Assembly (NCBI GenBank): GCA_023487095.1
Contig: JAMDEL010000103.1
Location: forward strand, 1 to 22,918
DNA length: 22,918 nucleotides
DNA from: Patescibacteria group bacterium
GTDB taxonomy: Bacteria; Patescibacteriota; Doudnabacteria; UBA920
Direction: 5' to 3'
Within the stretch, counting starts at the first letter, position 1, and every line of letters begins with the position of its first letter. The translations under genes and the position numbers were made by a program. The notes under the pieces are model-generated. The model saw only the letters and a list, made by a program, of their open reading frames with translations. It was not told the origin of the DNA and did not search any database. This document shows positions 14,165 to 21,674 of this stretch, piece by piece.

Positions 14165-14878
14165 ATGTTTTTAACCACAATCTATAACGAAGCAATCTAT
14201 CGACCACTGCTTAACCTGCTGGTATTTTTTTACCACTACATTCCTGACATTGGCGTGGTGATTGTGTTGCTGACCTTGTTTATCCGCTTGCTTATGGCCC
14301 CCAGCTTCCACAAGTCCCTGAAAAGCCAAAAAGCCATGACCGACCTTCAGCCAAAGCTCAACGAGCTTAAAGAGAAGTATAAAAACGACAAAGAGGGCCA
14401 AGCTAGGGCCATGATGCAGCTTTATAAGGATTATCAGATTAACCCCCTGTCTTCCTGTCTCCCTCTTTTAGTTCAGTTCCCCATCTTGATTGCTTTGTAC
14501 CAGGTTTTTAGCAAAGCCCTAAATAACCACTTGTCCGGTTTGTACAGCTTTGTTGCCAAGCCCGAGACAATCAACCCATTCTTTTTGCATTTTATGGACC
14601 TTTCCAAGCCTAATATTGTGCTGGGGGTGTTGGCCGGCTTGGCCCAGTTTTGGCAGTCCAAAATGATGCTGCCAAAAAACTCTTCGGCTCCCCAAGATGC
14701 GACAGCCAAGGCCATACAAATGCAGACTACCTACTTTTTGCCCATTGTGTCAGTGGTGATAGCCATAAAGCTGCCGGCAGGCCTGCCTCTTTATTGGTTG
14801 GTTACCACCCTGTTCGCGGTTGGCCAACAGTACTGGCTGGCAAAAAGGCATCAGCCCACAGTAGTTAAGGCAAATTAG
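14165..14878 (+). CDS. yidC: Membrane protein insertase YidC
   Basis: YidC inserts and folds membrane proteins, alone or with SecYEG. This 237-residue form lacks the large periplasmic domain of Gram-negative YidC and resembles the short YidC/SpoIIIJ type, but no lipoprotein signal is visible at the N-terminus. The first conserved helix (about 28-46, DIGVVIVLLTLFIRLLMAP) carries the key hydrophilic-groove arginine (Arg41). Then come the cytoplasmic coiled-coil hairpin (about 48-88, LQPKLNELKEKYKND), SCLPLLVQFPILIALYQVF, and two further C-terminal helices ending with LPLYWLVTTLFAVGQQYW. It is downstream of yidD and followed after a hairpin-containing 62-nt gap by jag. Confidence 0.95.
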   Translation: MFLTTIYNEAIYRPLLNLLVFFYHYIPDIGVVIVLLTLFIRLLMAPSFHKSLKSQKAMTDLQPKLNELKEKYKNDKEGQARAMMQLYKDYQINPLSSCLPLLVQFPILIALYQVFSKALNNHLSGLYSFVAKPETINPFFLHFMDLSKPNIVLGVLAGLAQFWQSKMMLPKNSSAPQDATAKAIQMQTTYFLPIVSVVIAIKLPAGLPLYWLVTTLFAVGQQYWLAKRHQPTVVKAN

Positions 14879-14880
14879 CG

Positions 14881-14923
14881 ATTAGTTTCAGCGGCTGCGA
14901 GTTTCTGGCCGCTGTTTACTGAT
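14881..14923 (+). repeat. Hairpin in the yidC-jag gap
   Basis: CAGCGGC (14889-14895) pairs with GCCGCTG (14908-14914) over 7 bp with a 12-nt loop. Outer ATTAGT and ACTGAT can add 6 bp with one G-U pair. No T-run follows, so it is not a standard terminator. It could stabilise or process the mRNA between yidC and jag. Confidence 0.45.
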
Positions 14924-14940
14924 TACTAAAGCAAAAAGAC

Positions 14941-15411
14941 ATGACCGACTACAATAAAATAGATGAGGTTAAAAAGATTATTGAGGAAGTTTTAGGGCAG
15001 TTAGGCGTGCCGGGCAAGGTGGATTTTGAAGAAAGCATTACCAAAGGTTTGATTTTCAATATTTCCTCCCCCGAATCTTACATGATTATTGGCAGGCAGG
15101 GCGCCACCTTGCATTCTTTGCAAATTTTAGTCCAAAACATAGCTGCCAAGAAGCTGGCCTCGGAAAATCCCTTTTGGTTTACTTTGGATGTGGATGATTA
15201 TAAGCGCAAACGGGAATGGTATTTGAAGGAAACAGCCAAAGCCGCGGTTGACCATTTGCAGAAGACCGACAAGCCGGTCAGGCTGGAGGCCATGCCCGCG
15301 TTTGAAAGACGGTTTGTCCACGCTTATCTGCAGGAGCATTTCCCGAATGTGGAGAGCGAAAGCCAGGGCGAAGACCCTCACCGCAAAATTGTCATCCGGT
15401 TTAAGCACTAG
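14941..15411 (+). CDS. jag: Jag/KhpB-like KH-R3H RNA-binding protein
   Basis: The 156-residue protein contains a type II KH domain (about 10-85) with the GRQG loop (51-54, in MIIGRQGATLHSLQ) and an R3H domain (about 90-155) with the R-x3-H pair Arg123/His127 in MPAFERRFVHAYL. Jag (KhpB) proteins bind RNA and affect cell division and envelope growth in Firmicutes. The N-terminal Jag_N domain and long linker of the full-length Firmicutes form are missing, so this is the short version. It ends the plus-strand origin operon, in the standard place after yidC, and is followed by a strong terminator. Confidence 0.92.
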   Translation: MTDYNKIDEVKKIIEEVLGQLGVPGKVDFEESITKGLIFNISSPESYMIIGRQGATLHSLQILVQNIAAKKLASENPFWFTLDVDDYKRKREWYLKETAKAAVDHLQKTDKPVRLEAMPAFERRFVHAYLQEHFPNVESESQGEDPHRKIVIRFKH

Positions 15412-15417
15412 CAATTT

Positions 15418-15452
15418 AAAAACCCCGCTCCGATGAATCGGAGCGGGGTTTT
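15418..15452. terminator. Bidirectional terminator between jag and the reductase gene
   Basis: AAAACCCCGCTCCGA, TGAA loop, TCGGAGCGGGGTTTT: about 15 bp including the A/T flanks, the longest simple terminator stem in the window. It sits between the stop codons of converging genes and can serve both. Confidence 0.93.
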
Positions 15453-15455
15453 GTT

Positions 15456-16340
15456 TTAAGCCAGGGGTATGGTGTCGGAAATGTTTTCTTGGTGTGAAAA
15501 GTTTATACGCAATTTTTCCACGTCTTCGTGAGCCATTGTCCAATCCACAGCCCCCAGATTTTCTTTTAAGTGTTCCTGGTTGCTGGTTTTGGTCAGGGTA
15601 ACAACATTGGGCTGCATAATTAGCCAGTTGATGGCAATTTGGGCGGGGGTCTTTTTGTATTTGTTGCACAGCTCTTGAATTAAAGGTTCGCTGCCTAAAT
15701 CGGTTTTTCCTCGGGTCAGCTTGCCCATACCCAGCGGGCGCCAGGCAACCAGAAAAATATCATTCGTCTGGCAATATTCAAGCAATCCGGATTTTTCAGG
15801 CTCTCTGAATCTTACGCTGTAATGGACCTGGGTTGCCTCAATGGGATGGCGGGCCAGGCTTTGGGCCCGTTTGGTGTGTTCAAGGTTAAAATTGCTAATA
15901 CCAAGGTGCTTAATCAATCCTTCCTCGGCCAGCTCATCTAAAGCTTTCACGCACTCCTCGATTTTTTCATCCCCAGGGTAGCGGTGGAGGTAGTAAAGGT
16001 CCAGATAATCCGTACCCAGCCTTTTTAGGCTTGCCAAAGCTGCCTGTTTGACGTCTTGGTAGTTTAAGTGGGTTTGTTGTGCTTTGGAAGAAATAAACAG
16101 CTTTGTCCTGTCCTGGCCCAAAATCGCCTGCCCCACAAATTTTTCGGCCTGCCCAGCGGCGTAAACTTCGGCTGTATCAATCACAGTAACACCCAGGTTA
16201 AGGGCTGACTTTATAGCCTTAATGTCTTTTAAATCGTCGTTGTTTGGGTCGGGTTCGTTTCGCCCTCCCATTGCCCAGGTGCCCAGGCCGAACACCGGCA
16301 TTTCAAACCCGTTTTTAAGTTTTTTTGTCGGGATATTCAT
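15456..16340 (-). CDS. Aldo/keto reductase
   Basis: The 294-residue NAD(P)H-dependent oxidoreductase has the (beta/alpha)8 family layout. The catalytic tetrad is visible as Asp55 and Tyr60 (VIDTAEVY), Lys86 (ISSKA) and His119 (YYLHRY). Other family landmarks are GLGTWAMGG near the N-terminus, GLIKHLGISNF and the cofactor-binding end VVTLTKTSNQEHLKENLGA. The physiological substrate cannot be told from sequence. It begins 3 nt after the O-antigen ligase-family gene, so it is the last gene of a minus-strand operon with that gene and the class A PBP. The functional link to envelope building is unclear. Confidence 0.93.
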   Translation of the reverse strand: MNIPTKKLKNGFEMPVFGLGTWAMGGRNEPDPNNDDLKDIKAIKSALNLGVTVIDTAEVYAAGQAEKFVGQAILGQDRTKLFISSKAQQTHLNYQDVKQAALASLKRLGTDYLDLYYLHRYPGDEKIEECVKALDELAEEGLIKHLGISNFNLEHTKRAQSLARHPIEATQVHYSVRFREPEKSGLLEYCQTNDIFLVAWRPLGMGKLTRGKTDLGSEPLIQELCNKYKKTPAQIAINWLIMQPNVVTLTKTSNQEHLKENLGAVDWTMAHEDVEKLRINFSHQENISDTIPLA

Positions 16341-16343
16341 AGT

Positions 16344-17534
16344 TTAAATGATCAGCGAAAGGATTACCCAGAAAATTAATGCCAGATCGTTTTTAAAATA
16401 CGGATTATCAATCTGACCCTGGGTCAAAAGCGCGATTAAAAAAAGAGCGACGCCGAAACTAATAACACTGGCTCGGCTTCTAAAGCCTCGCCAGATACCG
16501 AACGCAATTATGCCAACAAAACTCAGCAACCCCAAGAGTCCGGTTTCGAGCCAGAGATTCAAAAAAATATTGTGGGGAAAATTATGGCTGTCCAAGTTTG
16601 GGTCAGTGTTTAGTTTGGGCCATTCGTTTGAAAACCCCGTCAAACCCAAACCCAGCAAGGGTGATTGCTTAACGCCTTTTATTCCGGTTTCCCAGAGTGA
16701 GATTCTGGAGACCGCGGACTTCTCGCCGTAAAAAGGCAGGAGTACCCGGTAGCGGAGGTTAGGTGTAAGTGCCACCCCGACCAATAAGGCTAGGCCGGCA
16801 AAGGCTGCAGCAGTCTGAAGTTTTCTTTCTCCGGACAAGAAAAGGAAAACCGCTAGCGCTACCCCCAACCCGAGCCATCCCGCTCTAGACATAGACAGGG
16901 CTAAGCCGGCTAAGCCTAGCAGCCAAAAAAGCAAAAACTTGGGAGCAAGCGGTTCGGTTTTATAGGTTTTAAGTTTTTCTGCCAGGTCCGGCAGGAGAAA
17001 AGCCAAAAGCGGGGCGGAAAACAGCGCGTAGAAGTTCGGGTGGCCAAAGAACCCCAAAGCCCGTTTTGGTTCTACCGAGTTTCCCCAATACTGCGTGGGC
17101 AGACTGAAAAGCGTCCAGTACTGGATAATGGACCAGACACCCATTAAACCAAGCAGCAAGTAGGCGGCAATGAGCCATGCCCTCTTCGCTTGGTTTTGGG
17201 TTTTAAACAAGTAACCAAAAATAAAAAACAGGCTTATGGGCTGCACGAACAGCACTAGGAACTGGCCCAGCTTTTTCAACGAAACGCCGGAGACAAAAAG
17301 AGAGAAAACGGAGGCCAAAAAAAATAATCCAGTCAGCCAGAGCAGCTTTTTATCCAAGGTTTTTATGTGCCGCCAGAAATCCCCAAGCTTTTTTTTGTAG
17401 GCCATTTCAAAGAGCAGCCAAAAAATTACCAGAAAAACCCAAACCATAAGCAGGTTGAGGGGCAGGCCTTTAAAATTAAACCTCAGCGCGTAGGTTGGAG
17501 CCAACAGGCAGGTTACGAGGATCAGGTATTGCAT
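16344..17534 (-). CDS. O-antigen ligase/polymerase family membrane protein
   Basis: The 396-residue protein consists of about ten or more hydrophobic helices with short loops. The Wzy_C/O-antigen ligase core is recognisable: LALSMSRAGWLGLG at about residue 212, then a larger extracytoplasmic loop with SRISLWETGIKGVKQSPLLG, and the conserved segment FPHNIFLNLWLETGLLGLL. Members join or polymerise glycans on undecaprenyl-linked carriers, or transfer glycans to proteins. Which glycan and acceptor are used here cannot be told. The gene starts 8 nt after the class A PBP stop and ends 3 nt before the reductase, placing it in an envelope operon. Confidence 0.85.
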   Translation of the reverse strand: MQYLILVTCLLAPTYALRFNFKGLPLNLLMVWVFLVIFWLLFEMAYKKKLGDFWRHIKTLDKKLLWLTGLFFLASVFSLFVSGVSLKKLGQFLVLFVQPISLFFIFGYLFKTQNQAKRAWLIAAYLLLGLMGVWSIIQYWTLFSLPTQYWGNSVEPKRALGFFGHPNFYALFSAPLLAFLLPDLAEKLKTYKTEPLAPKFLLFWLLGLAGLALSMSRAGWLGLGVALAVFLFLSGERKLQTAAAFAGLALLVGVALTPNLRYRVLLPFYGEKSAVSRISLWETGIKGVKQSPLLGLGLTGFSNEWPKLNTDPNLDSHNFPHNIFLNLWLETGLLGLLSFVGIIAFGIWRGFRSRASVISFGVALFLIALLTQGQIDNPYFKNDLALIFWVILSLII

Positions 17535-17542
17535 AGTAAGCG

Positions 17543-20416
17543 TTAAGGAACCGATATTTTTACTTTAGGTGTCGTGAGTCCCGTGCTGGTTCTGGCAAAA
17601 AGCAGGTACTCCCCGCCCCCCGGCGATTTGGTCCAGTCAGCCGAATATTGGTAGAGGCCGTTAAAATTGCCTAGGTTTTGTGCCTGTCCAATTGGCTTTG
17701 GTGGCCCGCCTTTTGCGGTTTGATAGTAAAAATTTACCGCGTCGTAGTTTTCTGAGCTTTCTGCCTTGAGGCTTACAGGGAACATAACCAAGCTGCCTGA
17801 GCCGCCGGGTTCAGTGATGGTAATAGGCTCATTAAGCGCAAATTTTACGGCAAGGCTGGTGTCCGTGGTTTTATTGTAGACATCGGTAACTTTTACGGCC
17901 AAAGTATGGTCGCCGTCCGAGTATTTTTTGTTGATGTTAAAAATGTATGGCAGAGCGTTTAAAGAGGCGGCTTCCTGGCCGTCAATGGAAACTGAGACCC
18001 GGCTAATCTGGTTTTGCGAGCTGGCAGAGACTACAACCTTAAACGGCAGAGAAGAAATGATTTGCCCGTCCGTGGGTTCTACTATGTCTACCGTGGGCGG
18101 TCCGCCGGGGGTTCCGGTGTTGTTGTTTTGAGGGTTATAGTTTATGCCGTTAGGCGGGTAGACATAGCCTTGGGACTGCGCCCAGGCCACAACCGGGTTT
18201 TCCCAATCCGGGTTTTCAGGTTTTTCACTGTGCAGGACTGTGAAGTTTTTGTAAATCAGCTTATCCTGCGGCGTGCTCGGAGTTGCAGGTTCGTTGGTTG
18301 TGCTGTCATACGGCAGAGAGATGTGGACGTCGTCGTATTGGGTGGGTGCGTTGTAGCTGGTGAAAGTTTCCATTTTTGTGGATGGCGTCAGGCCTGTGGG
18401 CAGTTTTCCGGAAACCGCGTCAACGCTGATTTGTTGGATGCCATCCGGCGCCTTAAATTCCTCAACCGGCTTGCCCTTTAGGGCCTCTTTCATAAAACGG
18501 TTCCAAATGGGCGCGGCCACAAACACGCCATCAGCCCCGGCCTTGAGCAGGGTGCCGTCGTTATTGCCCGCCCAAACCCCGGCCGCCAAGCTGGGAGTAA
18601 AGCCCATGGTCCAGCCGTCGTGCCATTTTTGGGTAGTGCCGGTTTTGGCAGCCACCGGCCTGTCGCCTAAGATGAGCGGCGAGTTCGGCCCGAAGACATA
18701 GGACCGGGCGTTGTTGTCAGTCATGATGCTGGTAAGCTCATAAACGGCTTCAGGATTGATTACCTGCTTGCTTTTGGGCTGGTATTCTTCCAGGGTTTTT
18801 CCATCCTTGTCCTCAATTTTTAAAATAAAAGTCTTGTCGTTTTTTACTCCGCCGTTGGCCAAAACCGAGTAAGCAGAAACATGGTCAATGAGTTTGACTT
18901 CGCAACCGCCCAAAACCAAAGCCAGCCCGCAGTCAGCCATGGGACTGGTGATGCCGAGGTCGCGCGCGGTCTGTACTACGTTTTCCACCCCGACTAAAGC
19001 CAGGGTTTTTACCGCGGGAATGTTTAAGCTGCCGGCCAAAGCCTGGCGCATGGAGACCGGTCCGCGCTGTTTGCCGTCGTAGTCCTGTGGCTTGTAGTCA
19101 GTGTTACCGAATTTGCCGAAATTGGTTTCCACGTCCATCAGCATGGTTGCGGGCGAATATTTATACTCTGGCTTAAACGCGGTTACGTAAGCATAGGGCT
19201 TAAAGCTGCTGCCCGGCTGGCGCGGGGAGATGGCCGCGTTGTAGTTGGGTTCAAAGAGGCAGTTGCGCCCAGGAGTGCAGTTAGCAGGCTCAGAGTCGCC
19301 AAAATAATCCTTGCTCCCAACCATAGCCAGAATCTGGCCAGTTTTTGGGTCTTCGGCTACAAGCGCTGCGTTGTGGGCGTTGTATTTTTTTGCATTGGTT
19401 TCCACGCCCTGTTTGACGGCGCTTTCAGCAATATTTTGCAAGGTAAGATCCAGCGTGGTGTAGACTTTTAAGCCCCCTTGTTCCAGGGTTTTTTCGCCGA
19501 ACTTATTTGCCAGATAATCCTGGACCATGAGTGAAAAATGCGGTGCCAGAATCCCGGTTTTAATGCTTAAAAACTTGACCTGCTCCTGTTTGGCCTGTTC
19601 TTCCTGGTCTTTGTTAATATAGCCCTGTTCCCGCATAAGCGACAAAATAGTATTTTTGCGGTTTTCCAAAGCCTGGCGGTTTGGTCCAGTCGGGTTGTAG
19701 TAAGTTGGTGCTTGGGGCATGGCAGCCAAATAGGCGCTTTCCGCCAAGTCCAAATCCTTTGCAGGCTTGTTGAAATAAGTCCGGCTGGCCGCCTCAATGC
19801 CGTAGGCGTTGCGGCCATAAGGGATTTCATTCAGGTAGAGTTTTAAGATTTCGTCCTTGGTAAAACGGCTTTCCAGGCTCAGGCTCAAAATCCATTCCCG
19901 GATTTTTCGGTCGTAGGATTTGTCGCTGGAGAGAATGGCTTTTTTTACGAATTGCTGGGTAATGGTGCTGCCGCCCTGGGCTTTCCGTCCGGAAATAATA
20001 TCCACAAAAATCGCGCGCAGAGTGCCGGTAATGGAAATCCCCCGGTGTTTGTAAAAATCTTTGTCTTCCACCGCAATCGTGGCGTGTTTCAGGTTGTCTG
20101 AGATCTGGTCCAGGTTGACCAGGGTGCGCTTAATTTCGCCGTGGATTTCGTAAATCAGCTGGCCGTCACGCGCAAAAATTTTGGTTGACTCCGAAACGTT
20201 GCGGTTAATCAGTTGGTTGGGGTCTGGCAGGTCTTTGCTGTAATACAAAAATAAAAGGGCAACCCCCAATATGCCAATAGCCGTTAAACGAAAGGCCCAG
20301 GTCAGCGCCCTGCGCCATGACCAGCGGAAAGGCAGCTTGGACTTGCGGATGGTCCGGCTTTTAATTATTGGCTTTGGGTCAGGCCGTTCTTTGGTTTTGA
20401 AGGAGTAAATTTTCAT
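17543..20416 (-). CDS. Class A penicillin-binding protein (PBP1A-type)
   Basis: This bifunctional peptidoglycan synthase has 957 residues. A basic cytoplasmic head (1-37) leads to one membrane helix (about 38-58). The GT51 glycosyltransferase domain (about 75-245) has EDKDFYKHRG with the catalytic Glu117, GGSTITQQ, KIREWILSL and YLNEIPYG. The transpeptidase domain has SxxK with Ser403 and Lys406 (GSSFK), SLN (463-465) and KTGT (591-594). After a Pro/Asn-rich linker come two beta-rich, Ig-like regions (from about 770) with PTVDIVEPTDGQ and SVSIDGQ. A longer frame runs 120 codons further upstream, but that part is the antisense of tyrS and holds the promoter, so the ATG at 20416 is used. First gene of the operon. 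Confidence 0.95.
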   Translation of the reverse strand: MKIYSFKTKERPDPKPIIKSRTIRKSKLPFRWSWRRALTWAFRLTAIGILGVALLFLYYSKDLPDPNQLINRNVSESTKIFARDGQLIYEIHGEIKRTLVNLDQISDNLKHATIAVEDKDFYKHRGISITGTLRAIFVDIISGRKAQGGSTITQQFVKKAILSSDKSYDRKIREWILSLSLESRFTKDEILKLYLNEIPYGRNAYGIEAASRTYFNKPAKDLDLAESAYLAAMPQAPTYYNPTGPNRQALENRKNTILSLMREQGYINKDQEEQAKQEQVKFLSIKTGILAPHFSLMVQDYLANKFGEKTLEQGGLKVYTTLDLTLQNIAESAVKQGVETNAKKYNAHNAALVAEDPKTGQILAMVGSKDYFGDSEPANCTPGRNCLFEPNYNAAISPRQPGSSFKPYAYVTAFKPEYKYSPATMLMDVETNFGKFGNTDYKPQDYDGKQRGPVSMRQALAGSLNIPAVKTLALVGVENVVQTARDLGITSPMADCGLALVLGGCEVKLIDHVSAYSVLANGGVKNDKTFILKIEDKDGKTLEEYQPKSKQVINPEAVYELTSIMTDNNARSYVFGPNSPLILGDRPVAAKTGTTQKWHDGWTMGFTPSLAAGVWAGNNDGTLLKAGADGVFVAAPIWNRFMKEALKGKPVEEFKAPDGIQQISVDAVSGKLPTGLTPSTKMETFTSYNAPTQYDDVHISLPYDSTTNEPATPSTPQDKLIYKNFTVLHSEKPENPDWENPVVAWAQSQGYVYPPNGINYNPQNNNTGTPGGPPTVDIVEPTDGQIISSLPFKVVVSASSQNQISRVSVSIDGQEAASLNALPYIFNINKKYSDGDHTLAVKVTDVYNKTTDTSLAVKFALNEPITITEPGGSGSLVMFPVSLKAESSENYDAVNFYYQTAKGGPPKPIGQAQNLGNFNGLYQYSADWTKSPGGGEYLLFARTSTGLTTPKVKISVP

Positions 20417-20422
20417 AGGGTA

Positions 20423-20428
20423 ATTATA
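20423..20428 (-). promoter_or_regulatory. -10 box of the PBP operon, leaderless
   Basis: Perfect TATAAT on the minus strand (20428-20423), seven bases before the ATG at 20416, so the transcript would begin at the A of the start codon. No convincing -35 at 16-18 nt. It is divergent from the tyrS promoter 22 nt away. Confidence 0.55.
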
Positions 20429-20446
20429 ACGTTTTTCCCGCAAAAA

Positions 20447-20455
20447 TGGTATAAT
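20447..20455 (+). promoter_or_regulatory. Extended -10 promoter of tyrS
   Basis: TGGTATAAT (20447-20455), a perfect extended -10. The predicted start is about 20462, leaving a leader of about 19 nt before the ATG at 20481. No clear -35 is present. Confidence 0.6.
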
Positions 20456-20468
20456 GCTAAAAGCATTA
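20452..20468. repeat. 17-bp palindrome over the tyrS promoter start
   Basis: TAATGCT-AAA-AGCATTA, perfect 7-bp arms with a 3-nt centre. It overlaps the tyrS -10 box and the predicted start site, the place of a repressor operator. The loop is too short for it to be a strong RNA hairpin. Confidence 0.45.
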
Positions 20469-20480
20469 ACAAGTTTCACC

Positions 20481-21647
20481 ATGGAACCAATTGAAGAGCT
20501 GTTAAGTCGGGGCGTGGAGGAGGTTATTGACCGCGATGTTTTAGAAAAGCTGCTCAAAGCCAAGAAGAGATTGAGGGTCAAGCTCGGTATTGACCCCACC
20601 AGCCCGAATATCCACATTGGCCGGGCTGTGGTTTTGTGGAAGCTCCGGGCTTTCCAGGAGCTGGGGCACAAAGTGGTGTTTATTGTAGGTGATTTTACCG
20701 GGTTAATTGGCGACACTTCGGATAAGGATGCGGAGCGGCCCATGCTTTCGGAAAAAGAGGTGGCCAAGAACCTCAAAACCTATTTTGAGCAGGCCTACAA
20801 GATTTTGGATAAGAAGAAAACTGAAGTCCATTATAATTCCAAATGGCTGAAGAAGTTGGGTTTTGCGGAAATTGGCCGCCTGGCCGATCTGTTCAGCCTG
20901 CATGAGTTTGAAGCCAGGGAAAATATTGCCAAAAGGCTTAAAAGCGGCAAGCGGGTTTCCTTGCGCGAATTGCTTTACCCCTTAATGCAAGGCTATGACA
21001 GTGTGGCAGTTAAGGCGGATGTGGAGCTGGGCGGCACTGATCAGAGGTTCAACCTGCTGGCAGGCCGCATTATCCAGCCGGCCTATAAGCAAAAACCCCA
21101 AAATATTTTGACTATGACCTTGATGGAAGGCACGGACGGCCGGAAAATGTCTTCTTCTTGGGGCAACACCATAAACATCACGGCTCTGCCCAATGACATA
21201 TTTGGCAAGGCCATGACCGTTCCCGACGAGCTGATAAAAAAATATTTTATCCTGGCTACGCGGGTGCCTTTGGCGGAAGTGGACGACATCCTTCGCGCGA
21301 ACGCCAACCCGCGCGATCAGAAGCTGCGGCTGGCTTATGAGATAACCAGCCTGTATCATGGAGACAAGTCTGCCGAAAGCGCAAAACAGGCTTTTATCAA
21401 CCAGTTTACCAAAGGCGAGCTGCCGGAGGTGATTGAACAAAAAAAGCTTGAGCCCGGGTCGTACCAGCTTTTAGACGTGCTGTTGAAAACGGGGCTGATA
21501 GCCAGCAAAAGCGAGGGTAGAAGGCTCTTTGGGCAAAACGGGGTTAAGCTTAACCAGGAGGTTGTTCCGGATGTAAAGATAGAACTGGACGGCAAAGCCG
21601 AGTTTTTGCTGCAGGTCGGCAAAAGAAAATTTGTAAGGGTAAAATAA
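20481..21647 (+). CDS. tyrS: Tyrosyl-tRNA synthetase
   Basis: TyrRS charges tRNA-Tyr with tyrosine. The 388-residue class I synthetase has GIDPTSPNIHIGR with the HIGH-type motif at 45-48, the tyrosine-binding GGTDQRFN region, the KMSKS-type motif as KMSSS (222-226, in MEGTDGRKMSSSWGNT) and a C-terminal S4-like RNA-binding domain (about 325-388). The pattern is closer to the TyrS2/TyrZ type than to the E. coli TyrS type. An in-frame ATG at 20454 lies inside the -10 box and is rejected; ATG 20481 gives the expected N-terminus. It is a single-gene unit with a palindrome at its promoter and a terminator shared with ruvC. Confidence 0.96.
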   Translation: MEPIEELLSRGVEEVIDRDVLEKLLKAKKRLRVKLGIDPTSPNIHIGRAVVLWKLRAFQELGHKVVFIVGDFTGLIGDTSDKDAERPMLSEKEVAKNLKTYFEQAYKILDKKKTEVHYNSKWLKKLGFAEIGRLADLFSLHEFEARENIAKRLKSGKRVSLRELLYPLMQGYDSVAVKADVELGGTDQRFNLLAGRIIQPAYKQKPQNILTMTLMEGTDGRKMSSSWGNTINITALPNDIFGKAMTVPDELIKKYFILATRVPLAEVDDILRANANPRDQKLRLAYEITSLYHGDKSAESAKQAFINQFTKGELPEVIEQKKLEPGSYQLLDVLLKTGLIASKSEGRRLFGQNGVKLNQEVVPDVKIELDGKAEFLLQVGKRKFVRVK

Positions 21648-21650
21648 TAA

Positions 21651-21674
21651 AAATCCTCCGCTAGCGGAGGATTT
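21651..21674. terminator. Bidirectional terminator overlapping the ruvC stop
   Basis: AAATCCTCCG, loop CTAG, CGGAGGATTT with more T beyond: a 10-bp stem 3 nt after the tyrS stop. The ruvC TAG stop lies in the loop (21663-21661) and the last ruvC codons form one arm, so one hairpin ends both converging transcripts. Confidence 0.9.

Noticed and set aside
20454..20480. Earlier in-frame ATG for tyrS
   Set aside because: It lies within the TATAAT box and palindrome, so it would precede the predicted transcription start at about 20462.
20417..20776. A 120-codon N-terminal extension of the PBP frame
   Set aside because: It is antisense to tyrS, covers the divergent promoters, and has no membrane or domain features; the ATG at 20416 starts a normal PBP1A head.
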